Shown piece after piece: positions 27,707 to 37,259 of a DNA stretch of 52,857 nt. A program made the translations under genes and the position numbers. Under the pieces are notes generated by a model. That model saw only the letters and a program-made list of their open reading frames with translations, had not been told where the DNA came from and did not search any database. The DNA is from Chlorobiota bacterium. Its GTDB lineage: Bacteria; Bacteroidota; Bacteroidia; Bacteroidales; Prolixibacteraceae. The DNA is taken from assembly GCA_013152355.1 (NCBI GenBank), contig JAADGO010000127.1, forward strand, positions 1 through 52,857, in the 5' to 3' direction. Every line of letters starts with the position of its first letter. Position 1 is the stretch's first letter.

Positions 27707-29293
27707 TTATTTAATATTTAATGGAAAATATAAACTAAATGTTGTCCCTTTATTCAGTACGCTTTCAACTTTTATTTTACCGTTGTGGGTATCAATAATT
27801 TTTTTCACATAGCTTAACCCCAGCCCAAATCCTTTTACATTATGTATATTGCCCGTTGGCACACGGTAAAATCGTTCAAAAATCTGCCCCAGGTGTTCTT
27901 TTGGTATCCCAATGCCTTTATCCTTAATGCGTATTATTACAAATTCTTTTTTTGTTTCGGTCGATATTTCAATTTCCGGTATCCCCTTGCTGTATTTTAC
28001 AGCATTATCGAGCAAGTTATAAATAACATTTGTTATATGTACCTCATCGCCCTTAATTTCTGCTGGTTCTGCCTTTAAATCCGATTCTAAAGTGCCATCT
28101 TTACTTTTAACCCTAAGCCTGAAATTGTCAACCACACTGGCAGTCAGCATATTGAGGTTAAGCCTTTTAAGCCGGAGTTTCATGCGCCCCTCGTTGAATA
28201 CTGCCATTTGCAACACTTTCTCCACCTGGAAGCTTAATCGTTTACTCTCCTGGTTAATCACCTTGGATACATGTTCAATGGTTTTGGGCGTATTGGCCAC
28301 ACTCCCGTCTGCCAACATCTGGCTGGCAAGCGAAATAGTCGAGATGGGCGTTTTTAGTTCATGGGTCATATTATTAATAAAATCATTTTTTATCATCGAC
28401 AGCTTCTTCTGCCTCAAAATGATCAAAATGGTGTATATAAATATCCCTACCAGTAAAGCACTGAGGATGATCGTTGGGATTACCAGGATACCCGACTCAT
28501 TTAGCAGGAATCGCGACCTTTTTGGGAAATATGCATAAAGGTAATTAGGCTTTAAATTGTATACATCGCCTGTGAAAAGCACATCATGGTATTCAATATT
28601 CCGGTTACTGGGGCTGTAATCCTTACCCCCGATTATTAGTTTTTCTTTTCCCTGGGCGAAAGTTTTTACAGCAAATTTATAATCCAGGTGTATTCCTGAT
28701 TTAGCGAACTCTTCTTTTAATAGATTGTCAATATATGCCGAATCAACACGTTCCTCAATTGGCCTGTCCCTGAAAAATATTTTTTGTAATAAATCGACCT
28801 TCTCTTTTAGCCGCTGCTGCATTATTTGTTTTTGCCGCAGGTTATAATCATGATGCCTGTCAAAAGCTGAAGGGAAATCGCCAGGCCGGCCACGTGTGTT
28901 TTTCTCCAGTAATATGGTTGTATCTGAAAAGCTAAAAGTGAAACTGCCTCCGTAGTTACTACCTCTGTAATTACTAAACGACCGTTTGGAGTAACTGAAC
29001 TGAATGCTGATATCCTGTTGCCCCAATTGCCTCGGGAAATTATTGAAACTGGGGGCAGTAAAATTATTCAACCCTGCCATGGGCTGGTTAAATACCTCCT
29101 GTTCAAGGAGTTCCTCTGTTTCATGTATTTCAATCCGATGTATGGCCTCACGCAAAGCATTAGTTACCGTTTTATCGAATTGCTCCTCCTTGATATCCGA
29201 TGCCTTTTTAATGGAATTGAACTGTACAAATATTAATCCTCCCATTACCAAAGCCATCGTAATAATCAATGTCGTCAACATACTTCTGCTCAT
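27707..29293 (-). CDS. Sensor histidine kinase (RprX-like)
   Basis: A 528-residue inner-membrane kinase. Helix 1 is near residues 6-25 and helix 2 near 268-292, enclosing a periplasmic sensor domain of about 240 residues of no recognisable fold. No clear HAMP domain follows. The His of the dimerisation box is in NNMTHELKTPIS, the N box in NLLDNAVKYS, G1 in IKDKGIGIP and G2 in GFGLGLSYVK. It lies directly before its response regulator. The start codon is only 5 nt after a perfect -7 box, so the mRNA has almost no leader. Confidence 0.93.
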   Translation of the reverse strand: MSRSMLTTLIITMALVMGGLIFVQFNSIKKASDIKEEQFDKTVTNALREAIHRIEIHETEELLEQEVFNQPMAGLNNFTAPSFNNFPRQLGQQDISIQFSYSKRSFSNYRGSNYGGSFTFSFSDTTILLEKNTRGRPGDFPSAFDRHHDYNLRQKQIMQQRLKEKVDLLQKIFFRDRPIEERVDSAYIDNLLKEEFAKSGIHLDYKFAVKTFAQGKEKLIIGGKDYSPSNRNIEYHDVLFTGDVYNLKPNYLYAYFPKRSRFLLNESGILVIPTIILSALLVGIFIYTILIILRQKKLSMIKNDFINNMTHELKTPISTISLASQMLADGSVANTPKTIEHVSKVINQESKRLSFQVEKVLQMAVFNEGRMKLRLKRLNLNMLTASVVDNFRLRVKSKDGTLESDLKAEPAEIKGDEVHITNVIYNLLDNAVKYSKGIPEIEISTETKKEFVIIRIKDKGIGIPKEHLGQIFERFYRVPTGNIHNVKGFGLGLSYVKKIIDTHNGKIKVESVLNKGTTFSLYFPLNIK

Positions 29294-29297
29294 GCCA

Positions 29298-29305
29298 CAA
29301 AGATA
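29298..29305 (-). promoter_or_regulatory. -7 box of the two-component operon
   Basis: TATCTTTG on the minus strand fits TAnnTTTG exactly and is separated from the kinase ATG by only TGGC. If used, the mRNA is leaderless or nearly so. No clear -33 TTTG. Confidence 0.5.
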
Positions 29306-29483
29306 ATTTTAAAAACATCCTGATAATTAACCTCTTAACATTATTTAACAACCCTGCAGGAAAATAATCCTTGCCTGGCCGTTTTATTATTAAGATTCAG
29401 GAAGAAAGCAAAAAACCATAACAAATACGAATTTAATTAATTTACAGGAATTAACATTTAGGAGGGTATTTGAAATTTACCTT

Positions 29484-29648
29484 TTATTGAAGTTGTTTAA
29501 AGTTAAATTGAAAACCTGCGAGCAACATCTTGATTCCATTGGACTTCAGCTAATTTTCCTTCCATAGCTTTGGCTATGCAAGAAAAACTTTGCCACTGAA
29601 AATCAATATGTCACTCTCGAAAATCCACTTTAACTTTAAACAACTTCA
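29484..29648. mobile_element. MITE-like palindromic element with 20-bp terminal inverted repeats
   Basis: Left end TGAAGTTGTTTAAAGTTAAA (29488-29507) and right end TTTAACTTTAAACAACTTCA (29629-29648) are perfect 20-bp inverted repeats about 160 bp apart. The interior is also an imperfect palindrome: CGAG..ACATCTTGATT pairs with the opposite arm, and the centre is CATAGC-TTTG-GCTATG (about 29563-29578). No ORF lies within. The right end forms the last codons and stop of purN (29636-29638). The rest of the 29294-29483 gap is AT-rich and unremarkable. Confidence 0.65.
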
Positions 29649-30208
29649 TTTCCAAACAGCACCTCTTCTATAACCTTTGGGAAATGTTGGTATTCCAGTT
29701 GATGGACTTTCTTAGCAACATCTTCCGGTTTGTCTGATGGTGTTACGGCGCATTTTGCCTGAAAAATTATTGCACCTTCGTCATACCGGCTATTTACAAA
29801 GTGGATTGTTATGCCTGATTCTGTTTCTTTATTCTCAACAATTGCATTATGCACTTTCATACCATACATTCCCTTGCCTCCATATTTTGGCAACAGGGCC
29901 GGATGGATATTAATAATTGTAAAGTTCTCAATCAGGTTTTCAGGGATCAACCATAAAAATCCGGCCAGCACAATAAGATCAACTCCCCTTGATTTCAGCA
30001 GGGTAACCACCTCATCTGTATTCATTAAAGATTCACGCTCAAGAATAAAGGTGGGGATTCCAAGTTTCCTGGCTCTTTCAAGCACATAAGCATTTTTGTT
30101 GTTCGAGAAAAGCGAATCAATCTCCGCTTTGCCTTTATCTTTAAAATATTCTATTATATTTTGTGCATTAGTCCCTGACCCTGAGGCAAATATAGCTATC
30201 TTCTTCAT
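29636..30208 (-). CDS. purN: Phosphoribosylglycinamide formyltransferase
   Basis: A 190-residue enzyme that transfers formyl from 10-formyl-tetrahydrofolate to GAR in purine synthesis. Marks are FASGSGTNAQNI at the phosphate site, NIHPALLPKYGGKGMYG with the catalytic Asn/His and SRYDEGAIIFQ with the catalytic Asp. Its last codons GAAGTTGTTTAA lie in the terminal repeat of the adjoining palindromic element, so the natural C-terminus may have been replaced or trimmed on insertion; length is still normal. Confidence 0.95.
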   Translation of the reverse strand: MKKIAIFASGSGTNAQNIIEYFKDKGKAEIDSLFSNNKNAYVLERARKLGIPTFILERESLMNTDEVVTLLKSRGVDLIVLAGFLWLIPENLIENFTIINIHPALLPKYGGKGMYGMKVHNAIVENKETESGITIHFVNSRYDEGAIIFQAKCAVTPSDKPEDVAKKVHQLEYQHFPKVIEEVLFGNEVV

Positions 30209-30317
30209 TCTTTATCTTTTTTTTAATGAAAAACTCGAATCTTCGATTAAAATATTCAAGTTTAATCAGTTGTAATGGCCTGTAAACAGGCTGTAAAAGT
30301 ATTTTTTATTTTTTTTC

Positions 30318-30349
30318 TTTGATTTATAAACGGTAAATTTATTACTTTG
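30318..30349 (+). promoter_or_regulatory. promoter of acpP-fabF
   Basis: TTTG (30318-30321), 20 bp, then TTACTTTG (30342-30349), one base from the -7 consensus. The acpP start is 47 nt downstream. Confidence 0.6.
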
Positions 30350-30396
30350 CACCGATTTTTTTAAATAACATTAAGTATTAACCAAAAATTAGAGTT

Positions 30397-30633
30397 ATGT
30401 CTGACATAGCAGCAAAAGTAAAAGCGATTATTGTTGATAAATTGGGTGTTGAAGAAAGTGAAGTTACTAACGAGGCTTCTTTTACCAATGACTTAGGAGC
30501 GGATTCACTGGACACAGTTGAGTTAATTATGGAGTTCGAAAAAGAGTTTGATCTTGCTATTCCTGACGACCAGGCAGAAAAGATATCCACTGTTGGAGAA
30601 GCGATCCAACACATTGAAACAAGTGTAAAATAA
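30397..30633 (+). CDS. acpP: Acyl carrier protein
   Basis: A 78-residue acidic four-helix protein. The phosphopantetheine-bearing Ser is in the classical [12 protein letters not shown]. It carries the growing acyl chain in fatty acid synthesis. It begins the acpP-fabF-rnc order common in bacteria, 23 bp before fabF. Confidence 0.97.
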   Translation: MSDIAAKVKAIIVDKLGVEESEVTNEASFTNDLGADSLDTVELIMEFEKEFDLAIPDDQAEKISTVGEAIQHIETSVK

Positions 30634-30656
30634 TTTAAATACAGAATTGTATATTT

Positions 30657-31898
30657 ATGGAATTAAAGCGGGTAGTTGTTACCGGACTTGGAACGATAAA
30701 TCCTTTAGGTAACTCAATTGACGAATTTTGGAGGAATCTGAAGGATGGAGTAAGCGGAGCAGCACCTATAACTAAATTTGATGCCTCAAAACACCGGACT
30801 CACTTTGCCTGTGAAGTAAATGGTTTTGATGCGGCCGATTTTATGGAACGCAAAGATGCCCGTAGGTACGATTTGTATACACAATACGCACTTGCTACTT
30901 CGCAACTGGCAATGAGTGATTCGGGACTTGACCTTGACAAAATTGACAGAGACAGGGTTGGTGTTATATGGGGGGCAGGTATAGGTGGGCTGCAAACATT
31001 CTTTGACGAGGCACGTGCCTACAAAGATGAAAATCCGCGGTTTACCCCTTTCTTTATTCCTAAAATGATTGCTAATATTGCCGGAGGTTTAATATCTATA
31101 CAGTATGGGTTCAGGGGGCCTAATTTCACCACTGTAAGTGCCTGCGCATCGGCCTCTCATGCATTGATCGAAGCTTTTAATCTGATCCGCCTGGGGAAAA
31201 CCAAAATTATGGTCTCCGGTGGCTCCGAAGCTGCTATAAATGAAGCAGGAATAGCCGGGTTTAATTCAATGAGGGCAATTTCAACACGGAACGATGACCC
31301 AAAAACAGCTTCGCGCCCTTTCGATAAAGGCAGGGACGGGTTTGTGATGGGTGAAGGTTCGGGTGCTCTTATTTTGGAAGAGTATGAAAATGCGGTCGAA
31401 AGAGGTGCTAAAATCTATGGTGAAATAATTGGCGGCGCTATGTCGGCAGACGCCTTCCACATGACCGCCCCCGACCCGGACGGAAAAGGTGCTACTCTGG
31501 TGATGAAATGGGCCATTGAGGACGCAGGGTTGAAGCCCGAAGATATTGATTACGTTAATGTACACGGTACATCCACTCCTCTTGGCGACATAGCAGAACC
31601 AAAAGCTATTATTAAGGTCTTTGGCGAGCACGTTTATAAGTTGAGCATTAGTGCTACAAAATCAATGACCGGACACTTACTGGGTGCTGCCGGTGCAGTT
31701 GAGAGTATCGCTTCTATCCTTGCCCTTAAAAATGGTATCATCCCTCCAACCATTAACCATTTTACTGATGACCCGGAAATTGATAATAATTTAGACTTTA
31801 CATTTAATAAAGCTAAAAAACGGGACATAAACATAGCATTAAGCAATACTTTTGGTTTTGGCGGGCACAATGCCACCATCGTTTTCAAGAAATTCTAG
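30657..31898 (+). CDS. fabF: 3-oxoacyl-ACP synthase II
   Basis: A 413-residue condensing enzyme. The catalytic Cys is in VSACASASHA, with the two His in VHGTSTPLGD and KSMTGHLLGAAG, and the C-terminal loop GFGGHNATIVFKK. It elongates acyl-ACP with malonyl-ACP. It lies between acpP and rnc with short gaps, in one operon. Confidence 0.97.
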   Translation: MELKRVVVTGLGTINPLGNSIDEFWRNLKDGVSGAAPITKFDASKHRTHFACEVNGFDAADFMERKDARRYDLYTQYALATSQLAMSDSGLDLDKIDRDRVGVIWGAGIGGLQTFFDEARAYKDENPRFTPFFIPKMIANIAGGLISIQYGFRGPNFTTVSACASASHALIEAFNLIRLGKTKIMVSGGSEAAINEAGIAGFNSMRAISTRNDDPKTASRPFDKGRDGFVMGEGSGALILEEYENAVERGAKIYGEIIGGAMSADAFHMTAPDPDGKGATLVMKWAIEDAGLKPEDIDYVNVHGTSTPLGDIAEPKAIIKVFGEHVYKLSISATKSMTGHLLGAAGAVESIASILALKNGIIPPTINHFTDDPEIDNNLDFTFNKAKKRDINIALSNTFGFGGHNATIVFKKF

Positions 31899-31907
31899 GA
31901 ATCTGCT

Positions 31908-32684
31908 GTGGTAAGAAAAATAGCACAAAGAATAAAACTCTTTTCTTCTCCAAGAAAAGAGTTTTATTTGTTTTTAAAAGATTTGCTAGGCTTTTTCCCT
32001 AAGAACCTTAAGATTTACGACATTGCATTTATTCATAAATCAGCATCAGTTACCGATTCGCAGGGCAACTATGTAAACAATGAACGCCTGGAATATTTGG
32101 GCGATGCGGTTTTGGGGGCTGTAATTGCCGATTTCCTTTACAACCGTTTTCCGCAGGAAGATGAAGGGTTCCTTACCAAAATGAGGTCGAAACTGGTGAA
32201 CCGTGAATTCCTTACCAAGCTGACATTTGATATGGGGATCAATGTTTTTATCGATTCGAATACCAAAAATACTCTCGACAAAAGCCATATTTACGGCGAT
32301 GCCCTCGAAGCTTTAATTGGAGCCATTTACCTTGACAGGGATTACAAGGCTGCAAAATATTTTATCACCAAAAAGATCCTGTCGCAATACGTCAACCTCA
32401 ATAAAATTGAACAGGTCGACAGTAACTTTAAAAGCAAGCTGATTGAGTGGAGCCAGAAATACAAAAAGCAGTTAAAATTTGAAACTATCGAAGAGTCTCC
32501 CGACGATAGTAAATACCCCTCATTTATCGCTACCGTTGAGATTGAAGGTAAAATAGTAGGGAAAGGAGTTGGCCCGTCAAAAAAAGAAGCTCAACAAAAT
32601 GCGGCCCGGGAAACACTGAAGGCTCTTGATAAAGCCCTGAAAAAAGACAGCCCATGGTATGGCAAAGGGGGTGAGGTTGGCTAA
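31908..32684 (+). CDS. rnc: Ribonuclease III
   Basis: A 258-residue double-strand-specific endonuclease. It has the family signature NERLEYLGDAVLG with metal-binding acidic residues, a second site in GDALEALIGAIYLD and a C-terminal dsRNA-binding domain (GVGPSKKEAQQNAARETLKAL). It starts at GTG 9 bp after fabF. An N-terminal extension of about 20 basic residues precedes the nuclease domain. Confidence 0.95.
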   Translation: MVRKIAQRIKLFSSPRKEFYLFLKDLLGFFPKNLKIYDIAFIHKSASVTDSQGNYVNNERLEYLGDAVLGAVIADFLYNRFPQEDEGFLTKMRSKLVNREFLTKLTFDMGINVFIDSNTKNTLDKSHIYGDALEALIGAIYLDRDYKAAKYFITKKILSQYVNLNKIEQVDSNFKSKLIEWSQKYKKQLKFETIEESPDDSKYPSFIATVEIEGKIVGKGVGPSKKEAQQNAARETLKALDKALKKDSPWYGKGGEVG

Positions 32685-32809
32685 ATAGTAGTTTTCAGAG
32701 GCCTTTTTAACAGCAGCATAAACAACCTCAATATCTTTTTTTTGACGATTCAGATTTTTCCGGTTACATTTACATTAATTGTTGATGTCTACTGTCAGCT
32801 TTTTTATCT

Positions 32810-35281
32810 ATGGCAACATTATTTGCTGATGTAATATTACCCCTTCCGTTACACGATTATTTTACTTACCGTGTACCGCCTCCGTTTGAAAAAAAAATTC
32901 ATGCCGGGCAACGGGTGATTGTACAGTTCGGTAAAAAGAAATTTTATTCGGCACTTGTTACGGCTATCCACAATAAACCCCCAGAGGGGTTCGAGGTAAA
33001 AGATATTCATTCTATACTGGATGAAGAAGCAGTTATCTTCCCTCAGAATATCGACTTGTGGAAATGGATTGCCGAGTACTATTGTTGCACCCTGGGCGAT
33101 GTGATGAGGGCAGCTTTCCCATCGGGTATGAAAATGGAGAGCCAGACGAAAGTTGCAGCAATTGGAGAAGTGGATGAAGCTTCGCTTTCGGAGGCTGAAA
33201 TGGTTATTTTCCGGAACTTACGCGAAAGGCCGATAGCTATTCATGAACTGCAAAAAAAACTGGGTAGGTATTTTTCTTTTACGGGGTTGAAATCACTGAT
33301 CGGTAAAAAGGTTATTTCTGTAGAAGAAGAAATAGCCGCAAAATACAAACCAAAATCAGAACCTTTTATTTCTATTCATCCGGATATAAAAACGGAAGCA
33401 GTCCTGAATGAGAAGATCGAATCACTGGGCAGGGCAAAAAAACAAAAAGAGTTATTACTTCATTTCTGTAAACTGGCAGGCCCTTTTTCAAAAAATGAAA
33501 TAAAAGAGCTTAGCCGCAAAGAGTTATTCAAAGAGGCAGGTTTTAGCGTTGCCATTTTAAAAGGGCTGGTTTCAAAAAAAATATTAAAAGTACATTTACG
33601 TACCATATCCAGGCTTACAGCTCCACGGGTCGAACAGGGTGGGTTGTACCTTCTGAATCCGTTTCAGGAAGAGGCATTGGCTAAGGTTAAAAGGGAGTTT
33701 GCAAACAAGCAGGTGGTACTTTTACATGGGGTAACATCCAGTGGTAAAACCGAATTGTATTCGCACCTCATCGAAGAGGCTATTAAAAAAGGGCAACAGG
33801 TATTGTACCTGGTGCCTGAAATAGCTTTAACCACCCAGATTACCAGCCGGCTGAAACGATATTTCGGGGCTAAAGTCGGGGTTTTCCATTCGAAAATGAG
33901 CGACCACGAGCGGGTTGAAATATGGGAGAAAGTATTGGGTTTCTACAACCGGCGCGAAGGTTCGTATCAAATAATACTTGGTGCCAGGTCTTCACTGTTT
34001 TTACCATTCAGCAACCTGGGGTTAATTGTGGTAGACGAAGAACACGAAAACAGCTATAAACAATTCGACCCGGCACCAAGGTATAATGCCCGCGACATGG
34101 CGGTTGTACTTGGATACCAAAACAAAGCAAAAGTACTGCTTGGTTCTGCAACGCCATCCTTTGAATCCTATTTCAATGCAAAAGCCGGCAAATTCGGATT
34201 GGTGGAGTTAGAAAAACGGCATGGCGAAATGGAAATGCCTGAAATTATTGTTGCAGATATCCGGCGGGCTTACAAACGGAAGGAGATGAAGTCATTTTTA
34301 ACACCTGCTCTTTTTGAGCGGGTAGAAACGGCCCTTGAAAAACGGCAGCAGGTTATCCTTTTTCAAAACAGGCGGGGGTATGCTCCATTTATTGAGTGTA
34401 TGAATTGCGGGTGGATTCCTAAATGTGAAAAATGCGATGTCAGCCTTACCTACCATAAATTTAAAAAGCAGTTGACCTGCCACTATTGTGGTTTTTATTT
34501 GAAAATGCCCGAAAATTGCCACGATTGCGGGTCTCCTGATATTAAAACCAGGGGTATGGGGACAGAAAAAATTGAAGATGAGCTAAAACAATTGTTCCCA
34601 ACTGCCAGGATTGCACGGATGGACCTTGACTCGACCCGTTCGAGGACAGCTTTTGAGAAGTTGGTGTACAACCTCGAAAACCGCAAAACCGATATTTTGG
34701 TTGGGACACAGATGGTAACCAAAGGGCTTGATTTCGACTATGTTAGTGTAGTTGGGATACTGAATGCCGACAACCTGATTAATTTCCCCGATTTCAGGGC
34801 TCACGAGCGAAGTTACCAGCTCATTGCCCAGGTAAGCGGCCGGGCAGGGCGTAAGCACAAACAGGGAAGTGTAGTCATCCAAACCTCGCAACCCGACCAC
34901 CCGATTATTGCGGAAATCATGGAAAATGCATATTTGCAGACTTTCTCGCGCCAATTAAATGAGCGGAAATTCTTTAAATACCCTCCCTATTTCCGTTTAA
35001 TCAAAGTAGTTGTGAAACATAAGGACATTGCAAAAGTAAGCAGGGCATCATCGCAACTGGCAACAAAATTAAGGGATAAAAACTACTTTATAGTGTTAGG
35101 TCCCGAGTTCCCGTTGGTCAGCCGTATTAAAAACTGGCACCAGAAAGAGATATGGTTGAAGATTGACAGGGCCGGGCAATTGGCAGAGTCGAAAAAATAT
35201 TTGGTACAATGTGTCCATTTTGTAAAACACCTGCCAGGCAATAGCGGGGCAATATTTAATATTGACGTTGACCCAATGTAG
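32810..35281 (+). CDS. priA: Primosomal protein N' (replication restart helicase)
   Basis: An 823-residue helicase that reloads the replisome at stalled forks. It has an N-terminal DNA-binding domain (LPLPLHDYFTYRVP), Walker A in HGVTSSGKTELY, the DEEH box in LIVVDEEHENSYKQ, and the zinc-binding Cys pairs CMNCGWIPKCEKC, CHYCGF and CHDCG between helicase lobes. Motif V/VI is GTQMVTKGLDFDYV and QVSGRAGR. Length fits Bacteroidetes PriA. Confidence 0.97.
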   Translation: MATLFADVILPLPLHDYFTYRVPPPFEKKIHAGQRVIVQFGKKKFYSALVTAIHNKPPEGFEVKDIHSILDEEAVIFPQNIDLWKWIAEYYCCTLGDVMRAAFPSGMKMESQTKVAAIGEVDEASLSEAEMVIFRNLRERPIAIHELQKKLGRYFSFTGLKSLIGKKVISVEEEIAAKYKPKSEPFISIHPDIKTEAVLNEKIESLGRAKKQKELLLHFCKLAGPFSKNEIKELSRKELFKEAGFSVAILKGLVSKKILKVHLRTISRLTAPRVEQGGLYLLNPFQEEALAKVKREFANKQVVLLHGVTSSGKTELYSHLIEEAIKKGQQVLYLVPEIALTTQITSRLKRYFGAKVGVFHSKMSDHERVEIWEKVLGFYNRREGSYQIILGARSSLFLPFSNLGLIVVDEEHENSYKQFDPAPRYNARDMAVVLGYQNKAKVLLGSATPSFESYFNAKAGKFGLVELEKRHGEMEMPEIIVADIRRAYKRKEMKSFLTPALFERVETALEKRQQVILFQNRRGYAPFIECMNCGWIPKCEKCDVSLTYHKFKKQLTCHYCGFYLKMPENCHDCGSPDIKTRGMGTEKIEDELKQLFPTARIARMDLDSTRSRTAFEKLVYNLENRKTDILVGTQMVTKGLDFDYVSVVGILNADNLINFPDFRAHERSYQLIAQVSGRAGRKHKQGSVVIQTSQPDHPIIAEIMENAYLQTFSRQLNERKFFKYPPYFRLIKVVVKHKDIAKVSRASSQLATKLRDKNYFIVLGPEFPLVSRIKNWHQKEIWLKIDRAGQLAESKKYLVQCVHFVKHLPGNSGAIFNIDVDPM

Positions 35282-35324
35282 AATGATGAAGTTGAGGGGC
35301 ATTTCCCAGCCTCTCAAAAATTAT

Positions 35325-35332
35325 TACATTTG
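35325..35332 (+). promoter_or_regulatory. -7 box of the heptose kinase gene
   Basis: TACATTTG fits TAnnTTTG exactly and lies 20 nt before the GTG start. TTTC at 35302-35305 is a weak -33 match. Confidence 0.45.
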
Positions 35333-35352
35333 TAGCACTTAATTAAGTATGT

Positions 35353-36354
35353 GTGGAAAAAGCTAAAGTAGGAGAAATATTCAACAAATTTGAAAAGCTT
35401 CGGGCTATAGTAATAGGCGATGCAATGGTTGATGCCTACCTGTGGGGAAAGATAGAAAGGATTTCACCGGAGGCTCCAATACCGGTTGTGTCGGTTACCG
35501 ACCGCGAAAACCGTTTGGGAGGGGCTGCTAATGTTTCGCTAAATATTCAGTCGCTGGGGGCAACCCCGATTTTATTTTCGATTATTGGCAACGATGATAA
35601 GGGGAAGGTTTTTTTAGACCTCCTGGAAAAATGGAATATATCTACAGAGGGGATTCTTATTGACCCGGGACGTAATACAACCGTAAAAAACAGGGTGATC
35701 AGCAATGGGCAACACATTGCCCGGGTAGATGAAGAATCGACAAAATATATTTCTCCTGATTTGGAAACGCAGCTTATCGATTCGGTTATTAAAACAGTTG
35801 GACAACAGGAGATTGACGTAGTTATATTCGTTGACTACGACAAAGGGGTTATCACCCCTGAGGTCATCAGGAGGATAACAGCCTTAGCCAATGAAAAAGG
35901 TATTTATACAGCTGCTGACCCTAAGAGAAGGAATTTTAAATTATACAGAGACATAGGCCTCTTTAAACCCAATTTCAAAGAGTTCAAAGAAGGAGTCAAA
36001 TCAGATGTGGTGAAAGGCGACCTGAGTACACTCAGGCAGATTGCGGATGAATACAAACGAAAAAAGAATTTTAGATTGATTTTTATTACTTTGTCGGAGT
36101 TAGGCGTTTTCATTAGCAATGGTGTTGAAGAATCATATTTCCCTGCAAACATCCGTTACATTGCTGACGTGTCGGGGGCAGGAGATACGGTAATTAGCGT
36201 GGCAAGCTTGTGCCTTGCAGCCGGGTTGCCGTTAAAAATCCTGGCTATGATGTCGAATATCGCCGGTGGCCTTGTTTGCGAGAAAGTTGGCGTTATGCCA
36301 ATTGATAAGAAACAATTGAAAAAGGAAGTTGCCAAAAGCATTCCTGCAATATAA
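35353..36354 (+). CDS. rfaE1: PfkB-family kinase, D-glycero-D-manno-heptose-7-phosphate kinase type
   Basis: A 333-residue ribokinase-fold enzyme. The N-terminal substrate motif is RLGGAANVSLNIQSLG, with the catalytic Asp in ADVSGAGDTVISVA. The opening VIGDAMVDAYLWGKIERISPEAPIPV is typical of RfaE/HldE domain I, which phosphorylates heptose 7-phosphate for ADP-heptose in lipopolysaccharide. No nucleotidyltransferase domain is fused. Start GTG at 35353; the ATG 3 bp before it is out of frame. Confidence 0.88.
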   Translation: MEKAKVGEIFNKFEKLRAIVIGDAMVDAYLWGKIERISPEAPIPVVSVTDRENRLGGAANVSLNIQSLGATPILFSIIGNDDKGKVFLDLLEKWNISTEGILIDPGRNTTVKNRVISNGQHIARVDEESTKYISPDLETQLIDSVIKTVGQQEIDVVIFVDYDKGVITPEVIRRITALANEKGIYTAADPKRRNFKLYRDIGLFKPNFKEFKEGVKSDVVKGDLSTLRQIADEYKRKKNFRLIFITLSELGVFISNGVEESYFPANIRYIADVSGAGDTVISVASLCLAAGLPLKILAMMSNIAGGLVCEKVGVMPIDKKQLKKEVAKSIPAI

Positions 36355-36409
36355 CCGGGTTCAACGTTACAATTAACAAATTTTATAAACCTCTTTTCTT
36401 TGAAAATAT

Positions 36410-36417
36410 TAACTTTG
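36410..36417 (+). promoter_or_regulatory. -7 box of parA
   Basis: TAACTTTG fits TAnnTTTG exactly, 28 nt before the parA ATG. No -33 TTTG at the expected spacing. Confidence 0.4.
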
Positions 36418-36445
36418 AAACCGACCGAAAAAAACTTTGTAATCT

Positions 36446-37249
36446 ATGGGAAAAATTATTGCACTGGCCAATCAGAAAGGGGGAGTTGGAAAAACCACAA
36501 CAACCATAAACCTTGCTGCCAGCCTGGCTGTCCTCGAACAAAAAGTACTTATTGTTGATGCCGACCCGCAGGCAAATGCCACATCGGGAATTGGGTTTGA
36601 TGTAAAAAAGGTTCAATCCAGTATTTACGAATGTATAATTGACGAGGTTGACCCGAAAAAGATTATCCTGAAATCGGATATCGACAATCTTGACCTGATC
36701 CCTTCGCACATCGACCTGGTTGGAGCCGAGATCGAGATGCTTAACCTGCCAAATCGGGAAAAAGTACTAAAGCATTCACTGGAAAAGTTAAAAGACGATT
36801 ACGATTTTATCCTGATAGACTGTTCTCCTTCTTTAGGATTAATAACCGTTAATTCACTAACAGCAGCCGATTCGGTAATTATTCCGGTACAGTGTGAATA
36901 CTTTGCGCTTGAAGGATTAGGTAAATTGTTGAATACGATCAAAATAATTCAGAACAGGCTAAACCCATCGTTAGAGATAGAGGGATTCTTACTTACCATG
37001 TTCGACCCGCGGCTTAATTTGTCAAACCAGGTTTACGAAGAGGTGAAAAGGCATTTCCAGGAGATGGTTTTTGAAACTGTTATCCGGCGGAACGTAAAAC
37101 TAAGTGAGGCCCCTGGTTATGGAAAGCCTGTTATACTATACGATGCCAGTTCCAAAGGTGCTATAAACCACATGAACCTGGCCCGGGAGATTTTACAAAG
37201 GAATTCGCTTACGAAACTGACGAGCGACCAAAAAGTATTTAACGTTTAA
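36446..37249 (+). CDS. parA: Chromosome partitioning ATPase ParA (Soj)
   Basis: A 267-residue protein of the deviant Walker A ATPase family: NQKGGVGKTTTTINLAA at residue 8, Walker A' in ILIDCSPSLG and the switch VDADPQANATSG. It binds DNA in its ATP form and moves the origin region together with ParB. It starts the parA-parB-DUF5683-transglycosylase run. Confidence 0.96.
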   Translation: MGKIIALANQKGGVGKTTTTINLAASLAVLEQKVLIVDADPQANATSGIGFDVKKVQSSIYECIIDEVDPKKIILKSDIDNLDLIPSHIDLVGAEIEMLNLPNREKVLKHSLEKLKDDYDFILIDCSPSLGLITVNSLTAADSVIIPVQCEYFALEGLGKLLNTIKIIQNRLNPSLEIEGFLLTMFDPRLNLSNQVYEEVKRHFQEMVFETVIRRNVKLSEAPGYGKPVILYDASSKGAINHMNLAREILQRNSLTKLTSDQKVFNV

Positions 37250-37259
37250 TCGCATTTTT

